In this document: piece by piece, positions 56,641-64,000 of the stretch | How the letters are laid out: each line of letters starts with the position of its first letter | Position numbering within the stretch: position 1 is the stretch's first letter | Source of the DNA: CAVUCH01 sp963763095 | Lineage (GTDB): Bacteria; Acidobacteriota; Vicinamibacteria; Vicinamibacterales; JAENWD01 | Reading direction: 5' to 3' | Assembly (NCBI GenBank): GCA_963763095.1 | Contig: CAVXNR010000025.1 | Location: 1 to 64,000 of the forward strand | DNA: 64,000 bases | The notes under the pieces: model-generated | What the model saw: only the letters and a program-made list of their open reading frames with translations | What the model was told of the DNA's origin: nothing | Database searches by the model: none | Program-made: the position numbers and the translations under genes

Positions 56641-57266
56641 TGCACACCCCCTGCCCCTGCCGCGACCGCCGCAAAGAGCGCCCGCATCCTCGTGTGGTCC
56701 TTCAGTCCGGGCGCAGCCTCCACGCCCGACGAGATGTCAATCGCCGCCGGGCGCACCGTCGCCACGGCCTCTCCTACGTTCTCCGCCGTGAGACCGCCCG
56801 CGAGCACGATCGGCCGGGTGCGCGCGACCGCTGCCGCCGCGTTCCAGTCGATCCGCCGACCCGTGCCGCCACGGCGCACCGGATCGTGCGCGTCGAGCAG
56901 CACCAGGGTGTCCGGCCAGTCGTCGAGTCCCAACGCGTGGCCCTCCGCGTCGAGCGGCACGGCCTTGATCACACGGTGTGACAGGGCGCGGGCCATGGCT
57001 GGTTGCTCCTCGCCGTGCAACTGCACGGCGCCGAGACGCACAAACGTGGCAATCTCCTCCACGTCCGCCGCGGGCTGATTGACGAACACGCCGACCGGCA
57101 TGACGAACGGCGGCAGCCCCCGCACGATGTCCCGTGCCCGCTGCGGCTCGATCGAGCGCCCACTGCCGGGCCAGAAGATGAAGCCCACCGCCCACGCGCC
57201 GAGATCGGCGGCAAGGTGAGCGTCCTCCGCCCGCGTGATGCCGCAGATCTTGATTCGGGGGGGCAT
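56637..57266 (-). CDS. trpF: Phosphoribosylanthranilate isomerase
   Basis: Amadori isomerase, third committed step of tryptophan synthesis. TIM barrel with KICGITRAEDA (catalytic Cys), GFIFWPGSGRSIEP, VGVFVNQ, VQLHGEE, ahead of PIVLAGGLTAENVGEA and IDISSGVEAAPGLKD (catalytic Asp near VLLDAHD). 209 residues, clean frame. It lies after trpC across 101 bp containing one REP-like palindrome. Confidence 0.95.
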   Translation of the reverse strand: MPPRIKICGITRAEDAHLAADLGAWAVGFIFWPGSGRSIEPQRARDIVRGLPPFVMPVGVFVNQPAADVEEIATFVRLGAVQLHGEEQPAMARALSHRVIKAVPLDAEGHALGLDDWPDTLVLLDAHDPVRRGGTGRRIDWNAAAAVARTRPIVLAGGLTAENVGEAVATVRPAAIDISSGVEAAPGLKDHTRMRALFAAVAAGAGGVQ

Positions 57267-57303
57267 TTTCAGTTCTCAGTTCTCAGTCATGGGGCTGCGC
57301 TCT

Positions 57304-57329
57304 TGCAGGGCTGAAGCCCTGCCCCACAT
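57304..57329. repeat. REP-like palindrome, family C
   Basis: TGCAGGGCTGAAGCCCTGCCCCACATG, identical in its core to 28599-28624 and to the tandem copies at 54117-54201. It lies within the trpC-trpF gap of the operon. Confidence 0.78.
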
Positions 57330-57367
57330 GCGCTGCACGACGCCCAGCTCCGAGCGCCCGGCGCCCG

Positions 57368-58172
57368 TCATTCTGCCCCCCCGATCATGAGCTCGCGCAA
57401 CGCCGCTCCCGGATCGGCGGCCGTCATCAACCGTTCTCCAACGAGGAACGCCCGGTACCCGACCGCCCGGAGCGCGTGCAGATCATCGACCGTCTTGAGG
57501 CCGCTCTCCGCGACGCCACTCACGTGCGGCGGCAGGCGCGCCGCAAGCCGCCGTGACGCGTCCACGTCCACCGCCAGCGTGCGGAGATTGCGGTTGTTGA
57601 CGCCGATCACCTGCGCGCCGGCGGCAAGCGCGCGTCTCGAGCTCCGTCTCGTCGTGCACCTCGACGAGCACGTCGAGACCGATCGCCCGCGCCTCGGCCA
57701 GCAGCGATTCCAGCTCCCCGGCCTGGAGCGCAGCGACGATCAGGAGCACCGCATCGGCCCCTGCCGCTCGCGCTTCCCACAGCTGGTACGTGCAGACGAT
57801 GAAGTCCTTGCGCAGGAGAGGCAGTCGAACGGCGTGCCGTACCGCGCGCAGGTGATCGAGATCCCCGTCGAAGAACGTGGGCTCCGTGAGGACGGATACG
57901 GCGGCGGCGCCTGCCGCCTCGTACTCGCGCGCGATCGCCACTGCGTCGTAGGTGCGCCGCAGGATGCCGCGCGAAGGCGATCGGCGCTTGCACTCGGCGA
58001 TCACGTTCAGGCGATCGCCCCGCGCCACCGCTTCGGCGAACCCCAGGGCGGGCGGCGCCTCTTCCGCCTGCGCACGCATGACGTCGAGCGGCACACGCGC
58101 CGCCTGGACCTCCACCCGCGTGCGTGTGGCTGCGACGATCGTCGTCAGCAGGTCGGGTGCGGCGACGCTCAC
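57368..58172 (-). CDS. trpC: Indole-3-glycerol phosphate synthase, one frame break
   Basis: Ring closure of CdRP to indole-3-glycerol phosphate. VIAECKRRSPSRGILR, AVSVLTEPTFFDGDLDHLRAVR, LPLLRKDFIV and, after a break near 57628, GVNNRNLRTLAVDVD and VAESGLKTVDDL match the family. It appears fused to trpD, but GTG 58170-58172 has GGAGGAG upstream, and a one-base shift lets trpD stop in a TGA overlapping it. About 268 residues. Confidence 0.92.
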
Positions 58173-59198
58173 GCCGGCTCCTCCAGGGATCCGTTGGGAC
58201 AGGTCCACGAGCGACGCGAGCGTCGCGACCGCACGGCCACCGTCGATTGCGGCGGCTGCGGCGGCGATGCCGGCTCGAACCGATGCGGCATGCCCGGCAA
58301 CGAACAGCCCCGCGCCAGCGTTGAGCACGACTGCGTCTCGCCGCGGCCCCGGGTCACCGGCCAGGACGCTCCTCACGATGGCGGCGTTCTCGGCCGCGTC
58401 CCCGCCGACCAGCGCGTCGAGCGGCACCTTGCGCAAGCCGAAGTCGGATGGATGCACATAGAACGTGCGCACGGATCCCGCGCGGCACTCGGACACCTTG
58501 GTATACCCGGTCGGCGAGATCTCGTCGATGCCGTCCGCCCCGTGCACCACCCACGCGCGCTCGGACCCGAGCAGCTGCAGCGAGCGCGCGAGCAGCTGCG
58601 TCAGCTCGGGCCGCGGCACGCCGACCAGCTGACGCCTCGGACGCGCGGGGTTCGTGAGCGGCCCAAGCAGGTTGAACGCCGTGCGCAGCCCGAGCTCGCG
58701 CCGCGTCGGCCCCGCATGCCGCATCGACGGATGAAACGTAGGCGCGAACAGAAACGCGATGCCCGCGTCGGCGAGGCAGCGTTCCGCCGCGGCCGGCGAA
58801 ACCGCGACGTTCACGCCGAGCGCCTCGAGCACGTCGGCGCTGCCGCAGCGGCTCGACACGGACCGGTTGCCATGCTTCGCGACCGGTACGCCGCAGGCGG
58901 CGATCACGATAGCGGCTGCCGAGGAGATGTTGAACGTGCCGGACCGATCGCCACCCGTGCCGCACGTGTCGAACACCTCACGCCCGCCCGTGTCGAACGG
59001 GACGGCTTCCCGGCGCATCGTCTCGGCGAGGCCGACGATTTCCTCCGGCCGCTCGCCCTTCATCGCGAGGGACACCAGGAACGCCGCGATCAGCGCCGGC
59101 GTCGCGCGGCCGGACATGATCTCGGCCATCGCCTCCGCGGCCTCGCCGGTCGTCAGGTCTTCGCGTGCGCTCAGCTTCTGGAGGATGGCCGTGAACAC
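58169..59198 (-). CDS. trpD: Anthranilate phosphoribosyltransferase, one frame break near the end
   Basis: Transfers phosphoribose from PRPP to anthranilate. LTTGEAAEAMAEIMSGRAT, the PRPP motif DTCGTGGDRSGTFNIS, KHGNRSVSSRCGSADVLEALG, and RTAFNLLGPLTNPA are diagnostic. The GTG at 59198 lies 1 bp after the trpG stop. Near 58195 a one-base shift changes the end from an apparent TrpC fusion to NGSLEEPA and TGA 58169-58171. About 343 residues. Confidence 0.93.
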
Positions 59199-59199
59199 G

Positions 59200-59766
<567 letters not shown>

Positions 59767-59861
59767 GGTGCCGATGCGGTTCCAGCTGCCAGTCTTGGCA
59801 TGTGTCGTCCGTTGCGGACCAGCCCAGCACCGAGCCCGGCGCTCGGGAAGGCGCAGCCCCC

Positions 59862-61340
59862 TCACAACTCGTGATGGGCCAGCTCCAGCGCGCGCACCAG
59901 GGCCCTTGCCTTGTCGCGCGTCTCTTCGTACTCGGCCGACGGGTTCGAGTCGGCCACGATGCCCGCCCCGGCCTGCAGATACGCACGGCCGTTCACCATC
60001 ACCAGTGTCCGGATCGCGATACAGAAGTCGAGATTGCCGGCGAAGTCCAGATAGCCCACCGCCCCGGCGTAGATGCCCCGCCTCGTTGGCTCGAGGCCCG
60101 CGATGATCTCCATTGCCCGCACCTTTGGCGCGCCCGACACGGTGCCCGCCGGGAAGCAGGACACCAGCGCATCGAGCCGATCGGCGTCCTCCGCGAGCTT
60201 GCCCTCCACGATCGAGGTCAGGTGCATGACATGGGAGAAGCGCTCGAGAGCCATGAACTGTGGCACCCGCACGGTGCCGTACTCGCAGACGCGGCCGAGA
60301 TCGTTGCGGCCGAGATCGACCAGCATCACGTGCTCGGCGCGCTCCTTCTCGTTGCGCTTCAGCTCCTCAGCGAGCCGCAGATCCTCGTCGTTGCTCCGGC
60401 CGCGCGGCCGGGTGCCGGCAATGGGGTGCGTCTCGGCACGCCTCCCCTCAACGCGCACGAGCATCTCGGGCGACGAGCCGACAATCGAGAGCCCGCCCAT
60501 GCGGACGAAGAACATGTAGGGCGAGGGGTTCACGTGCCGCAGCGCGCGGTAGACCGTGAACGGGTCGGCCGCGACATCCGCCTCGAACCTCTGGGAGAGC
60601 ACCACCTGGTAGATGTCGCCCGCGGCGATGTGCTCCTTGGCCGTGCGGACATGCTCCTCGAACCGCTCCCGCGTCAGGTTCGACCGGACCTCGAGTGCCG
60701 CGCCCTCGGGGGACGTCGTGACCGAGAGCGTGCGTTCGAGCTCTTTTTCGAGGAACGCGATCTTCGCGCACGCGAATTGGTACAGGGAATCGAGGTCTTC
60801 GTCACCGGTGATGCGCGCGTTCGCGATGATGAGCAGCCGGTGCTGGACGTGATCGAACGCCAGGACCGTGTCGAAGATCATGAAGCCGGCGAGGTCGGCA
60901 GCCGCGGCAGGCCCATCGAGCGTCGCGGCCATGGGCACCGGCTCGAACCAGGCCGCCGCCTCGTACCCCAGGTATCCAACGGCGCCGCCGGTGAAGCGCG
61001 GCAGCTCCGGCACGTACGGCGAACGGAAGTCCGCCATCAGCTTCCGGAGCGCGGGAATCAGCGGATCGGCGGATTCGGTCGTCACACCGGCGCGCTCGAT
61101 CGAGGTGCCCTCGGCGGTGGCCCGCAGCACCAGAAACGGATCCTTGCCGAGGAACGAGTAGCGGGCAACGTGCTCGCCGCCCTCCACGCTCTCGAGGAGA
61201 AACGAGTAGTCGGAGTGCTCCGCGATCTTCAGGAAGGCCGAGACCGGCGTCAGCAGGTCGGCCATGATCTCCTTCCACACAGGCACGAAGGTGCCGCGCT
61301 TGGCCAGGTCCACGAACTCGTCGAACGTCGTCAATCGCAT
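59862..61340 (-). CDS. trpE: Anthranilate synthase component I
   Basis: Converts chorismate plus ammonia to anthranilate; normally the Trp feedback-inhibited step. The Trp-binding LLES element is present (YSFLLESVEGG), then FTGGAVGYLGYEAA, GDIYQVVLSQRFE, NPSPYMFFV, SSPEMLVRVEGR, PIAGTRPRGRSNDED and VSGAPKVRAMEII of the chorismate-utilising domain. 492 residues with a clean frame. The ATG at 61340 lies 7 bp after the aroDE stop, so aroDE and trpE are co-transcribed. Confidence 0.96.
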   Translation of the reverse strand: MRLTTFDEFVDLAKRGTFVPVWKEIMADLLTPVSAFLKIAEHSDYSFLLESVEGGEHVARYSFLGKDPFLVLRATAEGTSIERAGVTTESADPLIPALRKLMADFRSPYVPELPRFTGGAVGYLGYEAAAWFEPVPMAATLDGPAAAADLAGFMIFDTVLAFDHVQHRLLIIANARITGDEDLDSLYQFACAKIAFLEKELERTLSVTTSPEGAALEVRSNLTRERFEEHVRTAKEHIAAGDIYQVVLSQRFEADVAADPFTVYRALRHVNPSPYMFFVRMGGLSIVGSSPEMLVRVEGRRAETHPIAGTRPRGRSNDEDLRLAEELKRNEKERAEHVMLVDLGRNDLGRVCEYGTVRVPQFMALERFSHVMHLTSIVEGKLAEDADRLDALVSCFPAGTVSGAPKVRAMEIIAGLEPTRRGIYAGAVGYLDFAGNLDFCIAIRTLVMVNGRAYLQAGAGIVADSNPSAEYEETRDKARALVRALELAHHEL

Positions 61341-61347
61341 GAGCGGT

Positions 61348-62882
61348 TCACCGGAGGAGGCGCTCCTGACGCAGAGGCGGCAGGGCAGAAGGAGTCGCGG
61401 GAGTGCGGTGGACGTCAGGTCGGGAGCCGCGGTCCTCCAGATCGCGCGCTGCGGCCGCGCGCATCACGCCGGCATCCGGCAGGCGGCCCGTCCAGAGCAG
61501 GAACTGCTGTTGCGCCTGCGCCACGAGCATGTCGAGCCCGCCGAGCGTGGCGCAGCCGGCCGTCGCCGCTTCTCGCAGCAGGCGTGTGACGGGCGGGTTG
61601 TACACGAGGTCGTACACGAAGCGGCCGTCGAACCGTGCTCCGGGCCAGGGCGTATCGTCTACGCCTGGCGCGGTGCCAACGGGGGTGGCGTTCACGAGCA
61701 GGTCCCAGCTGCCTGGTGCCGGCGGCCACCCGGCGGCCTGAACATGCAGCGCAACGGCAATGTGCTCCGCCTGCTCACCCCGCCGCGCACACACCGTGAC
61801 GGTGGCGCCTTCGCGGCGCAGCGCACGGGCCGCGGCGCGCGCCGCACCGCCGCCTCCGAGCACGGCCGCGCGAATGCCGCTGAGAGGCAGCTTCGGCCGG
61901 AGCGGCGCCAGGAACCCGTCCACATCCGTGTTCGTCGCGCGCCACCCGGCGCCCTCCCGTATCAGTGTGTTCAGCGCGCCGGCATCGGCTCGCCTCGGCG
62001 TCCAGCGCCACATGGCCGGCGAGCGACACCTTGAAGGGGGCCGTCACGCTCGCGCCCTGCAGGTTCAGGGCCCGAGCGAAGGCGAGAAAATCTTCGGGGT
62101 CCCCGGCCTCGAGCGGGAGATAGACCGCGTCGATCCCCTCTGCCGCGAACGCCGCGTTGTGCATCGCCGGCGAGATCGAATGGGCGATCGGCCGTCCGAC
62201 GACGCCGTACAGAGCCGTGTCGCGGCTGATTTTGCTCGAAACGGAAACGGCTCCGGAGAGCTGCGGCAGGCACCTGGCCGGGGGCCCACCCATCCCCCGC
62301 GTACGTCCAGCACGACCCGGCGCGGGCGGCGAGCACGCGCGTGGCGATACCCGGCATCCCCATCCCGATCGCGACCAGCTCGCGCCCAGGCAGGAGCCGC
62401 TGCAGACCGAACACCTCGATCGTGTCGCTGAGCCTCGTGACCCGCACGGCAATCTTCAGGACCGCTGCCGGCGTCGCGCGCATCGCGCAGACTCGTTCGT
62501 GGAGATCGGGCGGCACGCCATCGAAGTCGTGCATCGACAGCACGACGCGCCGGCCTCCGGTGCTCGTCAGAAAGGCCGGCGCGAACGGGGCGGCGTGCTC
62601 CACATCGACGTATTCCGCGCCCGCCTCCCACGCGTGCCGCAGCAGTGCGAGGCGGTCGTCTTCGGAGCCGTCGAAGAATCCGCCCTCCCAGCGTGGGCGG
62701 CAGGTGACGATGACGGGGAGCCGGCATCCGGCCAGGGCCTCGGCGGGGTTCGGATCCCGCACCGTGTCGAGCCGCAGCTCGAGGATGTCGGCGTCCCGCA
62801 CCTCATCGCGTGCCCGGCGCAGATCCGCCATCGTGGCGCCACCTACGGTGACGCAGAGGCGCGGTGTCGCTGTGGTGGTCAC
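61348..62882 (-). CDS. aroDE: Bifunctional 3-dehydroquinate dehydratase/shikimate dehydrogenase, frame breaks
   Basis: Type I dehydroquinase followed by shikimate dehydrogenase, catalysing consecutive shikimate-pathway steps. The first half has DILELRLDTVRD, VIVTCRPRWEGG, VVLSMHDFDG, VLKIAVRVTR (Schiff-base Lys) and GMGMPG; the second has YGVVGRPIAHSISPAMHN, GASVTAPFKV, the NADP site AVLGGGGAARAAARAL and LVNATPVG. Breaks near 62250 and 61995. The GTG at 62882 is the first start after the attenuator terminator. About 511 residues, like plant and acidobacterial AroDE fusions. First structural gene of the supraoperon. Confidence 0.9.
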
Positions 62883-62903
62883 GCTACGGTCCACTTCTGC
62901 CCC

Positions 62904-62946
62904 AAAAACAAAAAGGCCTCTCCAACCCATCCGGGTGAAGAGGCCT
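62904..62946 (-). terminator. Attenuator terminator of the aromatic supraoperon (regions 3 and 4)
   Basis: On the minus strand AGGCCTCT (62946-62939) pairs with AGAGGCCT (62921-62914), with an inner ACCC/GGGT stem, and is followed by TTTTTGTTTTT (62914-62904). It sits 22 bp before the aroDE start with no gene upstream except the leader ORF, so it can only act on the leader transcript. The competing antiterminator pairs GTGAAGGGGC (62995-62986) with GCCTCTTCAC (62944-62935), 10 bp including one G-U. Confidence 0.85.
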
Positions 62947-62972
62947 CGTTTCGTGCTCGCGTCTGTCTGATG

Positions 62973-63044
62973 TCAGCCGAGAGGCGCCCCTTCACTGTGG
63001 CCCGTAAACCACCACCAGCCCGCGTACGCACCGAAGCCCGACAC
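62973..63044 (-). CDS. Aromatic leader peptide (trpL-like)
   Basis: A 23-residue ORF from GTG 63044 to TGA 62973 with Phe4, Tyr7, Trp10-Trp11-Trp12 and Phe13 in a Gly/Ala background. The three Trp codons (63017-63009) lie just upstream of the antiterminator strand, and CTGGTGG over the Trp codons can pair with CCACAG, giving the region 1:2 hairpin. The frame is open further upstream to GTG 63110 (45 residues), so the start is uncertain; no strong Shine-Dalgarno precedes either. Ribosome stalling at Trp, and possibly Phe/Tyr, codons would favour the antiterminator. Confidence 0.72.
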   Translation of the reverse strand: MSGFGAYAGWWWFTGHSEGAPLG

Positions 63045-63129
63045 AACCGGCCGGCGAAGGTCGCCGGACGTCAGAACGGTAGCGGGCGCGGTCGAAAGGG
63101 TGCTGGTCACTGTGTGAAGAAGTTCGATG

Positions 63130-63159
63130 AACCTACCAGAGCATCCAAGGTGCTGTCAA
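63130..63159 (-). promoter_or_regulatory. Promoter of the aroDE-trp-tyrA supraoperon
   Basis: A perfect TTGACA -35 box (63159-63154) is followed by an 18-bp spacer and TAGGTT (63135-63130), a weak -10. Transcription would start near 63123 and give a leader of about 240 nt before aroDE. It is back to back with the S55 peptidase promoter. Confidence 0.6.
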
Positions 63160-63177
63160 GGCGCCGAGAGCCCTCAG

Positions 63178-63207
63178 TTGGTTCCGGCACGCGTCGCCCG
63201 TTATAAT
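63178..63207 (+). promoter_or_regulatory. Promoter of the S55 peptidase gene
   Basis: A perfect TATAAT (63202-63207) with TTGGTT 18 bp upstream (63178-63183) lies 46 bp before ATG 63254, divergent from the aromatic operon promoter. Confidence 0.5.
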
Positions 63208-63253
63208 CAAAGCTGCGTCCACCCACGAATTCACAGTTACCGGGGCTCTTACC

Positions 63254-64000
63254 ATGCGTTGCCGCCCTGCCGTTCTCGGACTTGCGCTCGCGGCGTTGTC
63301 GATTCTGACCGTGTCCGCGTCTCCCACCCGCATGTCGGTGGATGAGATCCGACCCGGAATGATCGGGATCGGCCACACCGTCTTCGAGGGTGATCGGATC
63401 GAGGAGTTCAAGGTCCAGTTCATCGGCGTGCTGCGGAATGTGATAGGGCCAAGCCGGAATCTCATCCTGGCCAGGCTCGAGGGCGGGCCGCTCGCCAGCA
63501 CGGGGGTCATCGCCGGCATGAGCGGCAGCCCCGTCTACGTGGACGGCCGCATAGTGGGAGCCGTTTGGTACTCGCTGGGGGCATTCTCGAAGGAACCGAT
63601 CGCGGGGATCACACCCATTGACGAGATGACCGAGGCGGCCGGCCGGACGGAACGACGGCCGGTCACCGTGCGCGCACAGCTCGACTTGCCCGTGACCCAG
63701 GCGTCGCTCGCGGCCACGCTGCGCCGGTCGTTTGCGATAGACCGTCCGTTTGCCGACTCGCCCGCCGATGTGCAGGTGCTTGCCGGTGCGAGCTCCGCGG
63801 TGGGAGCGCACGTGGGCCCGATGCTCCGGCCGATCTCGACGCCTCTCGTCATTGGCGGCTTCGGTGGCGAAGTGGCGGATCTGCTCGCGAGCGGGTTCCG
63901 CGACGCGGGCTTCACGCCGATGAGCGGCTCCGGCGGCACGGGTCCGATCCCCGCGTCGACCCGACCACTCGCACCGGGCGATGCGGTAGGCGTGAGTCTG
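63254..64000 (+). CDS. SpoIVB-type S55 serine peptidase domain protein (3' end outside window)
   Basis: 249 residues are visible. A signal peptide (RPAVLGLALAALSILTVSAS) precedes the S55 start, MSVDEIRPGMIGIGHTVFEGDRIEEF, and the catalytic Ser motif GVIAGMSGSPVYVDGRIVGAV; further on lie PIAGITPIDEM and SAVGAHVGPM-like strands. In sporulating Firmicutes SpoIVB signals across the forespore membrane; in Acidobacteriota large exported S55 proteins occur without sporulation, role unknown. No PDZ domain is seen before the S55 part. The ORF continues beyond the edge. Confidence 0.88.
   Translation, partial: MRCRPAVLGLALAALSILTVSASPTRMSVDEIRPGMIGIGHTVFEGDRIEEFKVQFIGVLRNVIGPSRNLILARLEGGPLASTGVIAGMSGSPVYVDGRIVGAVWYSLGAFSKEPIAGITPIDEMTEAAGRTERRPVTVRAQLDLPVTQASLAATLRRSFAIDRPFADSPADVQVLAGASSAVGAHVGPMLRPISTPLVIGGFGGEVADLLASGFRDAGFTPMSGSGGTGPIPASTRPLAPGDAVGVSL

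Noticed and set aside
59802..61589. Plus-strand ORF of about 595 codons opposite trpE
   Set aside because: Antisense shadow of trpE; no recognisable motifs and no ribosome site.

Overview
The window is 64 kb of GC-rich bacterial DNA (about two thirds G+C by eye) with tightly packed genes. Gene content suggests an Acidobacteriota genome, possibly of the Vicinamibacteria type. The clues are an HspR-DnaJ-ClpB heat-shock operon, BlaI/M56 regulators fused to HEAT repeats, RNase J, DUF3467, a bactofilin-like membrane protein behind an ECF sigma factor, an S55 (SpoIVB-type) peptidase in a non-sporulation setting, and REP-like intergenic palindromes. The phylum call is an inference from gene content. 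No rRNA, tRNA, IS element, prophage or CRISPR array was seen. About fifty single-base frame breaks fall inside otherwise full-length housekeeping genes (clpB, recG, ftsK, rsmA, RNase J gene, most trp genes), which looks like an uncorrected long-read assembly. I therefore give gene spans across the breaks.

Layout: 1-9 kb holds a YjbQ-like fragment, an acyl desaturase, a two-component system, a GntR regulator, a WbsX/GH99-like secreted protein, uronate isomerase and a PRC-barrel protein. 9-18 kb holds PBP1A, TerC, hspR-dnaJ-clpB under a HAIR-like operator, and ftsH. 18-22 kb is a HEAT-BlaI-M56/HEAT operon behind paired dyads. 22-36 kb is mixed housekeeping: GT83-type glycosyltransferase, FAD oxidase, aminotransferase, coaD, rsmD, recG, PfkB kinase, lexA, DUF3467, nth, zincin, rsmA. 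36-43 kb holds a caspase-like protease, RNase J, ftsK and an AMIN amidase. 43-51.5 kb holds pepA, a secreted PKD-like protein, a bactofilin/anti-sigma/ECF-sigma set, an M67 peptidase and the acetoacetate genes atoB-scoB-scoA. 51.7-63.2 kb is one aromatic amino acid supraoperon on the minus strand: aroDE-trpE-trpG-trpD-trpC-trpF-trpB-trpA-aroQ-aroF-tyrA. The right edge is an S55 peptidase.

Three observations stand out. (1) Ahead of aroDE there is what looks like a complete ribosome-mediated attenuator: a TTGACA promoter, a short leader ORF with Trp-Trp-Trp-Phe codons plus Tyr and Phe, a 10-bp antiterminator pairing, and an intrinsic terminator with a U tract just before the first gene. (2) Most intergenic gaps carry degenerate arrays with a constant 7-bp period but a different unit at each locus. 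They are often arranged as two inverted arms and sometimes begin at the stop codon of the neighbouring gene. (3) A second intergenic family consists of short REP-like palindromes built around CTGAAG. Several genes also have a -10 hexamer only 7-8 bp before the start codon, pointing to leaderless transcripts.
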